DNA of 64,000 nt from Hibiscus mutabilis. Lineage: Eukaryota > Streptophyta > Magnoliopsida > Malvales > Malvaceae. Under the pieces are notes generated by a model, which ran no database searches, was not told where the DNA came from, and saw only the letters and a program-made list of their open reading frames with translations. The stretch spans positions 19,844,014 to 19,908,013 of the forward strand of contig CM033718.1 in NCBI GenBank assembly GCA_019671005.1. The letters are read 5' to 3'. Made by a program: the position numbers and the translations under genes. Below, one piece after another: positions 1 through 12,106 of this stretch. Positions within the stretch are counted from its first letter, which is position 1. The number at the start of each line of letters is the position of its first letter.

Positions 1-67
1 CATTTCGATTCAATTAAAATTGAATTTTTGAGCACCTTGCAACCAAAATGACATTTTTGGCTCAAGA

Positions 68-213
68 GTACCGATACGGGGTAACATGTGTCAGTATGAG
101 TATCATGAGATAGTTTCGGTACAGTTTGACCTGTACTGATACGGGGTCACGTATCGATACAGCTATAAACCATTTTGATATGGTGTTTCGATACGCAGGT
201 GGCGTATCAGTAC
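68..213. repeat. Paired ATCGAT-core palindromes upstream of E3 ORF
   Basis: Four pairs of degenerate GTATCGATAC decamers. Core hexamers start at 70/90, 115/135, 153/174 and 187/206, which gives offsets of 20, 20, 21 and 19 bp. The cluster lies 80-230 bp before the TATA-like box. Function unknown; see findings. Confidence 0.75.
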
Positions 214-295
214 ACCTAGTCGTAGGTCTTTAAATGAGTCTTTAAAGGGGTTTTTACTTTAATTAGAACTCTCCAACACTTGGATACGAATTTTA

Positions 296-773
296 TCTAT
301 AAAAACCTCTCAAACTCTCTTATTTTTCACACAATTCTTCAAATCTTTTGAGGGCTTTTGAGTTTCTCATCAAACCCTAGCTATATCATCAAGCTTGTGC
401 ATCATCATCTTCTCATTCTTTCATAATCCTCATTCAAGGTATAAACCCTAACTTTGTTTATTTTCAATTTTCTTTCTTATATATATACTAATTTTGATTC
501 AAATTTATATATTTAGTATGTATATAACTTTGTTTTCAAAGATTTTGTAAAAACTTTTTCAAAACTAAATTTTTTTTGTTCAAATATAAAATTATACCAT
601 ATATTTTCAACAATGTTTTTCAAATTTTATTTTACCAAAAATTCTTTTTATACTATTATATGATATTAAACTATACAATTTAGGCTTTTACAATACCTTG
701 ATCATTGGATTGAATGTGATGATTTATGCATACATTGTGTCTTGTGGTTTGATTTTGATTCCAGGTTATTGTC
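296..773 (+). promoter_or_regulatory. TATA-like box, leader and leader intron of the E3 ORF
   Basis: TCTATAAAAAC at about 296-306 looks like a TATA box. A leader follows with a plausible donor (AAG|GTATAAAC, intron from 439) and acceptor (TTCCAG, intron end 764), ending nine bases before the ATG at 774. The intron is T-rich and about 326 bp long. E1 has a similar leader with a GTAAGT donor before its homologous ORF. Transcript data would be needed to confirm. Confidence 0.5.
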
Positions 774-1967
774 ATGGATCCTAAGAAAAGACAAAGAAAA
801 GATATGGCTTCTAGTTCCAATCCTCCTAATCAAACTCCTGAAAATATTAGTAATAGACCCAACCTTACCCATTTTTTTCAAAATTGTTTTAATTAACCAA
901 GATATTCAAATGTTATGGATCGATTTAAACATTATCAAGGTTATAAAATCCGCTGTGAGCGAACTGTTTCGATCCCTTTTATCTTCTGAAAGATTTAAAT
1001 TCAAATATCTTGAGTTGATACCACAATGGAAGTTTATGCAATTTTTAGCCTTACCCGAGATTTTATACCGAAACCTTGTTTTGATTTTTTACTCAAATTC
1101 CTGGTGTGTTTATAATAAAGATAGATCCGAATTTGTTGCTATTGAATCTTATCTTATGGGTAAAAAGTTTCAAATTTTCTCTTTAATTTTAGCAATTGTT
1201 TTGGGTTTTGAGGATGTAGGAATTGATAATGAGGACTCTTTGGGACACGTTCTTGGTGGCTCCGTGACTATGCTAGATGTTCATGATTGCATCTTTCGCC
1301 TTATGATCACTTGGCGGTTTTGTCCATCCGATGGAAAATTCTCAACGATCTGGCAAGTCGACGACTTTTGGATCCGTTGCTTTCGTGAGGGTAAGCTTCC
1401 AAACCTTGCTCAAATTATGTTTGCAAAGATCGTCTTTCTTGTGTAAAATAGCCATACAACTCTCGTTTCATCCTTCACCTACGGCACAGCGTTGAGCTAT
1501 TTGTTTTACAAGATTGGAATCGATTGCTCTTATGATGTTGTCGAACCTCTCACCGAAACAATTCATGAGCGCTCTCTTCACCGTGTAAAGTTATCATACT
1601 ATAATGGAGAATGGATCCGGAATGTCGATCTTCCCAGTGGTGTTCAACCCGATCTAGTGGCGGCTCCTCAAGCAATTCCGATTCAAGAAGCTCCAGTAGC
1701 CCAACCTTCCCTCGATGCACTCATGGCATATCTCAACGAGCAATTTACATCTTTAGGCACTAACATTGCACCATTGGATACTACCATGACCTCTAGATTT
1801 GCCACCATTGACACTCGTTTTACTTCTCTAGAACCATTGAGAATCGCCAAAATTTGATGGATATATCTCTTACTACCTTTTATGGAGAACGGCGAGAATC
1901 TCTTGAAACCCATGTCAATGATGAAGATGAAGAGGATGAAGAAGAAGATGATGAAGATGTTCCTTAG
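774..1967 (+). pseudogene. Transposase_32-type ('putative plant transposon protein') ORF, broken
   Basis: The ATG at 774 opens MDPKKRQRKDMASSS, a basic, Ser-rich N-terminus like that of the E1 copy (MSKRKTMASKGKR). The frame ends at a TAA near 892-894. The body continues in another frame with the family pattern ERFKFKYLELIPQWKFMQF ... LVLIFYSNSW, then an in-frame TAA at 1444-1446, and a C-terminal part (1492-1857) with a helical repeat of TSLGT/TSRFATIDTRFTSLE type. A further frameshift near 1856 leads into an acidic tail (DEDEEDEEEDDEDVP) ending at TAG 1965-1967. The domain (Pfam Transposase_32, putative plant transposon protein) is known only from plant mobile elements and has no proven activity. 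The copy cannot make a full protein. Confidence 0.7.
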
Positions 1968-2353
1968 GCATATTGCATATCATATCATGTTATATTAGGA
2001 TTAGTTTTATGCACTTACGTTCTTATGGTTTTGAACTCTGATGCTTTGGTTTATTTCCTTTGGTTTATTTTTTTAGGAATTAAGTTGGATTTTATTTTGT
2101 TGCTTTGAACAATGCTTTGAATTTTAATGAATATCTATGTTGTTTCCTTTAATGCTTGGAGAACCTTAATGTTTATATCTTGCTTTATTTATATCTTATT
2201 GATTTTGATCTAACAAAAAAGAGGAGAAGTAAAAAGCAACATAAATTTTTAAGTTTTTCAAGATCAAATTTCTTTGAAGACTAAAATATTTATCTTAAAG
2301 AAAGGGGGAGTATTTCAAACCTACTTAAAAATTTACTTTGTTTTTGTTATATC

Positions 2354-2365
2354 AAAAAGGGGGAT
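2354..2365 (+). promoter_or_regulatory. Polypurine tract of E3
   Basis: AAAAAGGGGGAT lies directly before the TGTAAAACC that opens the LTR. This is the place and composition expected for the plus-strand primer of an LTR retrotransposon. The E1 equivalent reads ATAAGGGGAGAT on the minus strand. Confidence 0.6.
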
Positions 2366-2985
2366 TGTAAAACCTAGCTTTGATTTTGATATAACAAAGA
2401 GTTTAATGACCAAATTGTAAAGTAAATAAATTTTTAAGTACTCAAAGTCTCACAAAAATGACAAGGATTTGAACCTAAAATCATTTCTAAGTCAAAAACT
2501 TAAAACCCCAAAATTTTCTAAGTGTTTCATACTCAAATTAACCAACTACGCCCAGGCGCATCGATACGCTCCTTAACATTTCGATAAAATTTTCACTACT
2601 AGAATTTTAATCACAAAAATGTATCGATACAGTTGTCCCCGTATCGGTGCAGCCTTCATCTGGGTTTGTATTTTTGGTTACGAGTATCGATACGGCATTT
2701 ACCGTATCGATACGGGGTGTTAAAATCTTCAAAATCTTTGCATTTAAAATATGACCGTTGCCTTGTCAATTATTGGAATCAACAAACTTTGAAAATTGGT
2801 TAACCTGTATCGATACGCCCCTTAGGTGTACCGATGCATTTTTCACTAGACTTATTCTTCAGACTCCAGTGAGCAAAAACTATACCGATACGGCTATACC
2901 GTATCGATACACCCCTATTTTACACTATGTTCGTTTCGATACGCCTTCAAGTGTATTGATACGCCTTCAAGGGATTGGGGCTCTC
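2366..2985 (+). repeat. 3' LTR of E3, truncated, with six palindrome pairs
   Basis: Starts TG after the polypurine tract and shares the TTTTGATATAAC stretch found at the start of the E1 and E2 LTRs. Core hexamers of the palindrome pairs start at 2560/2580, 2623/2643, 2686/2706, 2809/2830, 2884/2903 and 2935/2955. The downstream LTR part seen in E2 and E4 (the GGTTGCCTCCTTAGCC region) is missing, so the LTR is cut near 2985. Confidence 0.6.
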
Positions 2986-4750
2986 TAGCATTATCTTAGA
3001 CATCTCCTCCAATGTCTGCAAAATTATTCTCTTTGTTATGGAAGAAAAACTTGCGAGCAATGGGGTATCCCTGCTTTGCAACATGATGCCCTAAATTATA
3101 TCAGAAACCTTGAGAATTATCAGATTCCAAATTTTTCATGGCATTTTTTAATTGCTTGCATGAGAATCTTTGCGGCAATGCTTATTTCCACCTTGAATGT
3201 TTTTGTGTGCTACTGGCGTCTTCTTACCTTCTTCTTGTGCCTATTAATGTCGAGGGCCTTAAATCTTTGGCCAACATAAATTGCTTCAATCTGATGGCAT
3301 GGGTTGCCCCTTGGATGAAACACTATCCTTTTTATGCTTTAAGGTTCTTGCTTGACAATACAGTCCACTTAAAACTCTTCAACACATGTACTTCTTCTTC
3401 TTCTTTTTTATCTTCTCATGCAAGGCAATGCCCCCTTTCAAACTAAGGTTCAATTATTTCCCAAAGTGATGGAAAATATTCATTCCTGGTTCCCTACAGT
3501 TGGGATCAATACCAAAAAATCCTTTGTTTTTTCATAAATCTATGTTAGCCTATTTATAAGATGCAAGAAAAGGCTAGAGATGATAGGAAGAAGTCATGGA
3601 AGATGCAAGAAAAGACTAAAAAATAGGGATTTTGAGAAAATAGTCATGGAAAACATGGAAAAGAGGAAAGTCAAATGCCCCAAAATTCATATAATGAATG
3701 ATTCATGAATCCATCAACCAGATAGTGCCCCAATTTTAGGTGGCTCTCTTTAACTCACCCACTCCCTAAATTTTAAATTTCCTACTTTTTTAATCTCAAT
3801 TAGACATTAGAAGTTTTGAGGTCCCTAAAGAAAGGTTAACTCACTAAGGCGGAATGTGTTCTGAAGACAAACTCATTTTCTCAGATATTCATGTGTGATC
3901 CAAGTATTCTTTTAAGGCTTGTAATGTAGGCTAGGCTCAAGTTACCAAGAAAATGATATATAGGCTCAAATACATGTTCTAACGGTGATTAAACCAAGGA
4001 TCAATTTTTCTTGACGAAGTCTTCATTTTCTTCTTTGGATCACTTTAGACTGCCCATTTTGGGTTTTCACCCCAGAGTTCATTTCCCTTTTTCTAGCACA
4101 TGTCTCATTTGAAAGATTTTTTCAAGTTTTCCTTCGTACTTCAGCTTTCATTTCTTCTTTTCCTTTTTTCTTCTTCTTCTTCTTTTTCTTTCTTTCTTTC
4201 TTTTTTTTCTTTCTTTTTTCTTTTCCTTTTCTTCTTTTCCTTTTTTTCCTTTTTCGTGTCCCTTTCATTTTCAGTTTAGGACATTCAACTCAATCTGAAT
4301 GGCTTTTCATCCTCTTTGCCCCCAGTGTGGGGAGTGATCTTTGGTTAGGGTTAAATCACAAAAGAAATCAGGCTCAAAGGGGGACAATAATGGATTTTTA
4401 TTTTCTTATTCGTGAAGGGAAATGAACGAATGCCAAATGTCATTTCACACACAAACATCATCGAAGAGAAGTAGTATTTAGTTGGTAGATGTTTTAGAGT
4501 TATCACTTCATTCAAAGACCCTAACAACAAGATCTGAGAGGAAAACTCGCTCATAATCTATATATGGGATCCCTTCATTAAACATGAACACACATTTTTG
4601 CCCCTCTATCTCAGGATTAGATTCAAAAGTCATTCATACAATTAATAATAAGGGCTCTGCCATAAAGATGAAGAGAAATGGATGAAAAATGAAAAGAAAT
4701 AAAAAAGAAATGTTTGCCACTTGAGAAAATAAATGGAATTCATCTTTAAA
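2986..4750. other. Unassigned stretch between E3 and the Tat/Ogre remnant
   Basis: No convincing coding region. Open frames at 3076-3446 and 4351-4554 look like chance. Text such as TTTTAAGGCTTGTAATGTAGGC near 3910 looks like decayed transposon or captured gene, but I cannot name it. A pyrimidine tract lies at 4148-4256. Confidence 0.4.
4148..4256. repeat. Pyrimidine-rich low-complexity tract
   Basis: About 110 bases made almost wholly of C and T in irregular CTT, CTTT and CCTTTT units. Simple-sequence DNA. Confidence 0.85.
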
Positions 4751-4921
4751 CAAATAAATCAACATAGAAGCCCTTACAAAGGATCCCTAATGCTCGCGGG
4801 AAAAAGAAAAAGGGGTGATTCTAGGTATGATCCCAACAACATTCGGGAAATCCTCTATTATCCAGCCATGAAGCAATATTCCTAAATGGCATGAAGTCTA
4901 ACCAAGCTCGAGTAGTTCAAG

Positions 4922-5863
4922 TTATAGGTGCTCATCATATTCTTCTTCCCCAAGTCTTCCACTTTCGATGGCCACCAATATCAACTCCTCATTCATGACC
5001 ATGTCTACAAAACCTTCAATGACATGGTTTAACATATAGTCATAGAAGGGACCATTTAAAGTCTCCACAAACATTGGAGTAACCTCAGTTTCCAAAAGTA
5101 GAGGTTGTACTTGGGCTTCCATATCTTGTCACCTCTGGGCATACTGACGAAAGCTCTCATCGGGCCTTTGTTCCATATCCTACAGAATGAGCCGGTTGGG
5201 GATCAAGTCTATCACATGCTTGTAGTGTTCAAAGAAGGCTCTTAACAAATCCTTCCAAGTACATACGTTGACCTGAGTCAATTGAGTATACCATCGGGTA
5301 GCAGACCTCGATAAATTATCCTGGAAATAGTGGATCAGTAACTTCTCGTTTTCCAAGTGTTGTGACATTCTTCGGTAGTACATGGTTAAGTGCAACAAAG
5401 GGCAAGTGGTCCTGTCATACTTCTCGAAGTAAGGAGCTTTAAATTCTAGAGGAACCACCAAGTCAAACACTAGGCTTAGATCCCTAGCGTCTACACCACC
5501 ATAAACATTTCTTCCTTGTAGGGCTCTGATGATCTCTTCGAGCCTGTCACATTGATCTTCTAGCCTCTTGTTCATTCTAGACCTATCAGCTTCCTTATGG
5601 AGATCCCACACCTCAATGTCTTGATTTTCCCCATGATTTATCCTAGACCTTGTCGGAGTATAAGTTGTGGTTTTTGCCATGCGGATATGGACCTTCCCTT
5701 TTGATGGAAATGTCTCACAGGTCATCTCGGGTCGGAGCGACAAAACATCAATGGCTTCAATCGTTTTTCCTCTTTTGGGGTCTCTAAAACCCAACATAGC
5801 TGCTATCTGGCTGATAGTGTTTCTTTGGGCTCGTGCAATTTCTTCCTTCAATTCTTTCTCCAT
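4922..5863 (-). pseudogene. Tat/Ogre-type gag, broken
   Basis: The minus-strand frame 5863-5180 shows a charged N-terminal segment (EKELKEEIARAQRNTISQIA) and a coiled-coil-like stretch (SRMNKRLEDQCDRLEEIIRAL). The retrotransposon gag core follows: YRRMSQHLENEKLLIHYFQD and SATRWYTQL...VNVCTWKDLLRAFFEHYKHVIDLIPNR. Next come DMEQRPDESF-like residues, a stop, and then 5122-4922 with MEAQVQPLLLETEVTPMFVETL...PFYDYM, the usual continuation of this gag. Upstream, at about 5920-5870, MAMEDRLTTLENSHKGTQDRL extends a coiled coil but is cut by a TAA. Gag would form the particle core; this copy is dead. Confidence 0.75.
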
Positions 5864-7287
5864 TTATCGAGCCTATCTTGCGTACCCTTGTGGCTATTCT
5901 CTAAAGTTGTCAATCTGTCTTCCATGGCCATTGCTCTGGACTGAGAATGAGTACCGTATTTGTGGGAAATTTCTTTTTGAAATTTCTTGTCATGTGATTT
6001 ATTTAAATTAATTTCTTATCATGTGTGAATGCATGCAGTGATCACAACATAAATGCAAGCAAAAATAAAAAATGCAAATGCATGAATGCAAGCGAAGGGC
6101 CATCAATTCCATTAAGTTATTGCGCTAGAAGTAGCCTTCATTGGATGAAAAAGGTCCTACGAATACGTCTCAGTCTGAGCACCCAATTCCTCTATTTCTT
6201 CGATTAGTCTTTGGAGCCTTGGTCCTACCTCCCCTATCGGTCTGACGTAGGGGCGAAGATATGTAGCTTCTCTGACTATCATCGTCACATGCTTAGCTTA
6301 CGCCTTCAATTTAGAATGTGATACTTCTATCGAACTTTTCTTACGCTTGGATCCTTATGACATTACCCCTAAGTCGAGTAAACCAAAAATTATAATTGGC
6401 ATCTTCAAAAACTTCGAAGTAGTCGCATAGCACTTGTACGATATTCTGCTTGGTGCTGATGTGAGCATACTTTGGTATTTCGTCCACGTGATCACTGTAC
6501 ATCCGCACTATCTTTCTCTTTCTTTAGGTACCTTACATCCATGGCAAAAGCTTTTTCAAATTGAACAACATGTTTTAGAATCGATCCCTTCTAGATATGA
6601 GATATATGCAACAAACAAACATGCCAAAAAAACAAAACACAAAAAGAAGGGTTGGTACTCTTTTAAAAAAAAGAAATAAAACTTAAAAGGTCCAAAATAA
6701 TTTCATTGTACGGATAATTCTGGGCAGCTTATTCCAACACTCCAGGACATGTCTCCACGGATTATCCTTACGAAATAATTTTGAACACACTAAAAGCCTA
6801 AGGTTTTCCGCATGGCTCTATTGGGGTGGGCTCTAGATTCTCACACATGGTTTGGTTCTAAAAGGGTACCCGAGCTGTCCTTGTTGTCCCCTACTAAGGT
6901 TAACAAGGCTCTTGGTTCTCACCCATTATAGGCTTCAAACGAACCAAGTTGAACTCAGAAGGACTCATTTCCTTATGCATTCTCAAAGGATCAATATTCT
7001 TACGAAGACAAGGGGCATATGAGTCCTGAAAGTACTTGCTAGGCTCATACGGAGAATCAATATTCTGACATAAGCAAAGCTTTTCCCCCCACTTAAATGA
7101 ACGGGACGAGGCTCGGGTACAGAGCCTTTTACAACAATTTTAAAATGCGTAAAATAGAATTGTATTCATTAAACGGGCAAATAAATTGAAAGATTTGAGA
7201 ACTTGCAAATTCCATTTTCTTTTTTAAACTTTGAAAACAATTTGTGGCATGGCCCTCTTTTGTTTTTATTTAAAAAACAAAAACACA
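5864..7287 (-). other. Leader of the Tat/Ogre remnant
   Basis: This lies between the primer site and gag. Ogre-like elements often have a long leader here, sometimes with an extra ORF. I find no frame with recognisable protein; the + strand frames at 5667-6679 are shadows or chance. Confidence 0.45.
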
Positions 7288-7305
7288 TCCCCAGCAGAGT
7301 TGCCA
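7288..7305 (-). promoter_or_regulatory. Primer binding site, tRNA-Arg type
   Basis: The minus strand reads TGGCAACTCTGCTGGGGA, one base from TGGCGACTCTGCTGGGGA, the site reported for Ogre/Tat elements. It lies three bases from the LTR edge at 7309. Confidence 0.75.
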
Positions 7306-7308
7306 AGC

Positions 7309-9352
7309 TGTCGCAACCCTTTTTGGGAGGCCTGACATTATTTGGAAAACTTAAGAAAACACGAAGTCGCCACTAATCTTTTTTTTTGAAAAAAAAGTGT
7401 GGTTGGATCACTTTTAAAACAAGGGTTATTTTAATAAAACGTTTTATTTATCAAATTAACATTTTGGTCCACGAAAACAAGAAAAACAGGTTTGGGGGTC
7501 GGTTACGTGCGGGGAAGGGTTAGCACCCCCACAACGCCCAAAAATTGGTAGCTAATTAGTTTCAAAAAGTATTTTCAAAACTAGAATTTGCAAGTCCACA
7601 AGAGTTTCAATTTATTTGTTCGTTTAATGAATATAAATCTATTTTGATGGCCTTACCGCCCGAAAAATGAACTCCAATCACCGTCAACACTCCTGGCGTT
7701 AACCTATCATTTTTGTTTAGTAAGACGTCGCATTAATTAGCTTTCACTTTTTAAACAAACCAACAAAAAGATTAAGTGTGTTGAAGTTTTTTAATTAAAA
7801 CCTAATTAGTGATTAAACCCTAAATATCTACATTCATTTTAACTATTGAAGTTATAATGTATTTAAGTGTATTTTATTTTAAGAAATGAAGGAAATTTTC
7901 CATCACACAAGGGTCACTAACTAAGTTTTTCAGAACCTACTCCTAAAAATTAAAACTTAACTAAACACCCATTTTTAAAAAAAACAAACAATCAAAATAA
8001 AATTAAACAACTTAAATTAAACAATTTAAATTTAAATAAATAAATGAGAATTAAAATAAGATAAAGGGATGAAATGAAAACCTCTTTTATTATATTTTTT
8101 AAAGAAAACATATATAAAAACGAATTGGTGACCAAATTGAAAGAAAAATAAACTTCGATGGCCAAATTGAAACAAAAGGGAGGAAATTATGAAAATTGGA
8201 AATTGAAGAGCCACGATTGAATATCCATGAAAGAAGGGCACGAGTTGCTAACGGGTACAGGTCGGGTCACCGGGTCAATATAAAAGTTATAAAAAATAGA
8301 AACTTTAAACCATTTTACTTCATTTCTCAAACTGGTTAAAACCTTCCCCTAAAATGTTCTCTGAACTTTCCCTTTTTCTCCACTGAAGTTTTGGAAAACC
8401 TGGTGAGTAAACGCCATGCTAGCCGCCATTGATTGGTGCCGACCACCGCCACCAGTGATAAACATGCTCTCGATCCTTTGAGAAACCCACCCAAAAACGG
8501 TTTAAAACTCCTTCATCCTCTGTTTCAAAAAAATGAGTTTCAAAAAAAGCAAATTCATTTCTTTTCGAAAATGATTCTCCAAATTTTGACGTGCAACGGG
8601 ACATGCAACTGTCATCGAAGTTCAGCCTCAAATGTTTTCCAATGATGGAAAATGGTTTCAAAGAAAGGTAAACTCCATCCCTTTTTATTTAAATTCAAAC
8701 AATCGAAAAAAGAAAATTACCAGAGAAAATGCTTGCTTTTATTCTTCTGAAATTCTAATTTCAACCTTGCTTGCTTGCTTTTTGAATTCCAACGCTATCT
8801 TAGTACATTTCAATGTATATTGTGTATCAATTGCTTTCTCTGAATCGTTGTGTGTTGTGCTTTCCTTGTGTAAATCGTGTGCAATCTGCGCCGTTGGATC
8901 TACCTCGATCCAACGGTCTTTCTTCAGCTGCGCATGAAACAAAAGGATTAGAGCCTTAGGGTTCCGGTGTTGGGGCCAAATGGGCCTAAAAATGGGCTAT
9001 TGTCTTGTAAACTTTTGCAATGGACTCCTATTTTGTAATGGACTCTTTATTTTAATACAAATGGATTCCATGGACCTATTTTATTAATGGATTCTTTATT
9101 TGTTTAATCAACAAAGAATATAATGGACTTGTATGGATTTCTATTAAATGAAATGAGTTTTATTTTAAAACAAATGGATCGTTTATATTTTTGGGTTTTA
9201 AAATTATGCAAACTAACTACCTATGGCACAATGCTAACACTAACAATGTAATAACACTACTACAATACTACTAAGCCGAAAATGACATAGTTATATTACA
9301 ACAATAAAATGAAAGTAAAAACAAAAAGTTAGGTGAAAATTCAGTGACAACA
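7309..9352 (-). repeat. Tat/Ogre 5' LTR
   Basis: Bounded on the + strand by TGTCGCAACCC at the left and CAGTGACAACA at the right, so the minus strand runs TGTTGTCACTG to GGGTTGCGACA. It holds the GGGGAAGGGTTAGCACCCCC text typical of these LTRs. A CCGTTGGATC-rich part near 8890-8920 is also seen in the 52.4-53.6 kb LTR. No second LTR is in the window for comparison. Confidence 0.6.
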
Positions 9353-10056
9353 CCCTGTTTTTATAGTATATCCGTTTTGATATGCCTTTACGCGTATCAA
9401 TACGCCTTTGCACAATGGCTCTTTTTTCTTTTGATAGGTACCAATACGACTCTTCGTGTACCGATACGGTTTGTCACCAAACAATATTTATTACAGGAAA
9501 AATGGTCTTCAACGGCTCTATTGATGACCTCAACCACCCAAACGGTTAGAAATCAATGAAGGGATATAAAATCAAGTCTCCAAAGCTACAACCACAAATG
9601 ATTGAACTTTCATTGAACAGCTCTCAAGCATTCAAGCAAAAATCCAACCACTTTGAGCTTTTAGAGTCATATCTTGTACCCAACTTGTGTATTCTAAATT
9701 GTAAACTTTTATTTCAAGTTTTGGGGTTTGTGTGATCTTGTATTTGGGCAAACATATCACCTTTGAGAGGAATTTTTAGTTTGTTATCTACTTCTTGTAA
9801 AAGAGTGAACCTTGATCAAGCTTTGATCGATTGTAACGGTTGCCTCCTTAGCCCAGAAAAGGGGAAGAATTCTTAGTGAAATGTGTTGAAATCCTTAGTG
9901 GGAAGCTAAGGTAGTGGATGTAGAGCTTGTTAGAAGCTTGAACCACTGTAAATCTCTTGTCCATCATTTTTATCATTTTGCTTTGCTTCCCTTCAATTTT
10001 TTTATTTGTCAATTCACCCCCTCTTGGCCATTCATCGTCAATTGATCATCCCAACA
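9353..10056 (+). repeat. LTR fragment of the E2/E3 family (E4)
   Basis: In + orientation it carries two palindrome pairs (cores at 9376/9396 and 9440/9460). Then comes text that is the reverse complement of the E2 LTR: GGTTGCCTCCTTAGCC, GGGGAAGAATTCTTAGTGAA, and a TAGTGGATGTAGAGC part. It ends GATCATCCCAACA at 10056, like the E2 LTR end GAGCCCAACA. The left end is cut at the Tat/Ogre LTR edge. It is probably a truncated or solo LTR. Confidence 0.6.
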
Positions 10057-10209
10057 TGTTTTAAATTTAAATTGGAGCTTTTTTGTACCGTTTTGATTGT
10101 TTATTCATATTTTCAATTGCTAGCTTTAAATGCTTTTGAGAAATGCCTTGTTAGGCTAAACCTTGTTTGAGAAAGTTTATAGTTTTGGGCTTGAGGCCCA
10201 AATATGACA

Positions 10210-10680
10210 TCCAGGTCAAGGGAGTTACAGTCAAATTCGGGTTAGATAAAAACAATTAGGAATAAATTGAACAAATATAACTATATTTAAAATATTTGAC
10301 TAAATTATAAAAATTAAAAAGAAATTGAGGTTAATTTTGTGTTAAATAAAGATTTTCGGACTAAATTGAATAAAAATATAATTATTTTTAAAATATTGGA
10401 CTAAATTATAAAAATTATAAAGAAATATGGGTCGATTTCGGTTTAAATGTAGATTTTTAGGACTAAATAAATAAAAATACCATCATATTAAAAATATTGG
10501 ACTAAATTATAAAAATTAAAAAGAAATTGGTGTCAATTTTTGGTTAAAGAAAGATTTTAGGACTATATTGAACAAGTATATCATCATATGAAAATTATAG
10601 GACTAAATTATAAAAATTAGAAAAAAATTATTTTCAATTTCAGGTTAAATAAAAATTTTAGGACTAAAATGAACATAAAT
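10210..10680. repeat. Tandem repeat of 101-bp period
   Basis: The phrase GACTAAATTATAAAAATTA begins at 10298, 10399, 10500 and 10601, exactly 101 bp apart each time, with half a copy before the first. Copies differ by substitutions but not in length. Each also holds a GGTTAAATAAAGATTTTAGG-like block. No coding potential. Confidence 0.9.
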
Positions 10681-10869
10681 AAAAATTTGACAGACTTAAC
10701 ATACAATTTACCATTTTTACGTGATTGGTCCATGATTTTTTTTAACAAGAGTTAATGGTAGGAGCAAGTGAGGTCACAATTTAAAGTTTAGGGAGCAAAA
10801 TGTTTCAAAAAATCTTTATACGGCAACTCAGTACAAAGTGTATACTTTAGAGGGCATTGGTGCCATTAA

Positions 10870-11480
10870 GGTCTTGTTTGGCAATTAGCGGATAGCTGCT
10901 AGCAAATTACATTACCTGATTTGACTAGGGGATAATATAAAAATGTATGGAAAAATTAACTGATAGTTGATAGCTTTTTGATTATTTAAACAAGCAAAAT
11001 GATATATAAAGATATGATTATATTTGATACGTGTTTGAATAGCGTATTAGTTATCAATATTTTCTATCTACTAATATTAATTAGATTATAAAAAATAGTT
11101 GTTTAATATAACATTACTAAACATATTTGAAGGATTTATATAATAATTTATTATTTATATAATTATTTTTAATAAAATTTAATTGATTATTAAATTTAAG
11201 TACTAATATAAATGTGTGAGAATAAAAAGAAAAAAGTATTAGTTTACAAATGTCACAATCTAAATATGTAAGGGTGAAAAATTAAAATAGAAAATATTAA
11301 ATTTAGGTTATTTAGAGATTATTGACAATTGTTAAGGGTAAAAAGGTCTTTATAACTCTTATGTCAAAACCTTTAATTTCAAAAAACTCAATCCTCTCTA
11401 TTCGCCAAACATCTAAATTAGTAGATTGGACCGATCAAACCTCTAATATTAGCTCAAACCTCTATTTACCAAACAGGGCA
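10870..11480. repeat. Possible hAT-like MITE
   Basis: The left end reads GTCTTGTTTGGCAA and the right end TTACCAAACAGGGC, which are approximate inverted complements. The AT-rich interior has no ORF. The flanks do not give a clean 8-bp duplication, so the edges and class are uncertain. Confidence 0.35.
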
Positions 11481-12097
11481 TGTGCCTTTTCAATTTAATA
11501 ACTCAACTTATACATTAAATTTTTTTATCACTCTAAATTATTTTATTATTGTTTTGGTATGACTTGACATATTTTATTATTATTAAATATAAAAATAATT
11601 TAAAATAAAATTAAAATTCTATTTTATTATTAAATACAAAATAATTTAAAATAAAATATCTAATTGCCCCAAAAAATAAAACCCCAAATTATATCCAATC
11701 CTCGATCCACAAGCCCAAAACTCTTTCTTTCACTTTCATCGGTCATGAACCCTAGATCACCACCCTTATTAGTGCAATTTACCTATACTGGCATCACCTA
11801 CCCTTACTAATGTTTAGGGTTGACAACGGACGATTAAGGGACGGTTTTACATTTTTCACTCTGTCCTAAACATTTGCAAGAATGGTTTCAGAGAATCTCC
11901 ATTAAACGTTTTGGGAATTTTTTTCGTTCTCATACTCATCTCTTACGGATCCACGCGAGTTTCAGTTGATCCTCGTACCCAAAGAAATAAACAAAACTTA
12001 ATGCATTAAAACAAATACCCAACATTAAATCTCCAAAATTACAAATATAAATGATAAATTTAGTTTTGCAAACAACAAACAAACTATTTTAAAACTA
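11481..12097. other. Unassigned AT-rich intergenic DNA
   Basis: A short CCCTAG/GATCCTCG-containing stretch and AT-rich text; no supported feature. Confidence 0.5.
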
Positions 12098-12106
12098 TAA
12101 AATATA

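Larger units (their letters stand above)
1..2985 (+). mobile_element. 3' half of a Transposase_32-carrying LTR element (E3)
   Basis: From the left edge this holds, in order: a cluster of paired ATCGAT-core palindromes, a TATA-like box with a leader and intron, a Transposase_32-type ORF, a polypurine tract and the start of a 3' LTR. The same order (palindromes, leader, ORF, purine tract, LTR) is seen on the minus strand in element E1 at 24.2-21.0 kb, so I read this as the 3' half of a related element. The LTR begins TGTAAAACC and, like the E1 and E2 LTRs, has TTTTGATATAA close to its start. The LTR stops matching relatives near 2985, where unrelated sequence begins. Any gag and 5' LTR would lie left of the window. 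Confidence 0.65.
4750..9352 (-). mobile_element. Tat/Ogre-lineage Ty3 retrotransposon remnant
   Basis: On the minus strand this reads 5' LTR (9352 to 7309), primer site (7305 to 7288), a long leader, then gag (5863 to about 4750). The primer site is the tRNA-Arg type used by Ogre-like elements, and the gag matches the Tat/Ogre pattern. Protease, RT, RNase H, integrase and the 3' LTR are not seen; the element stops within or just after gag. The right end abuts the E4 LTR fragment at 9353. Confidence 0.65.

Noticed and set aside
742..1446. Intact 234-residue protein
   Set aside because: It starts at TTG in the leader intron; it is the middle of a frameshifted Transposase_32 pseudogene whose ATG is at 774 in another frame.
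68..2965. CRISPR-like array
   Set aside because: The regularly spaced palindromes have degenerate repeats, short constant gaps and lie in plant LTR DNA. There are no unique spacers of equal length and no cas genes.
8419..8942. Coding frames in the 7.3-9.35 kb region
   Set aside because: They are opposing frames inside the Tat/Ogre LTR with no recognisable protein.
2366..10056. E3 LTR and E4 as one LTR split by the Tat/Ogre element
   Set aside because: The two pieces overlap by about 60 bp of diverged sequence (cores 2935/2955 correspond to 9376/9396), so they are separate copies, not the two sides of an insertion.
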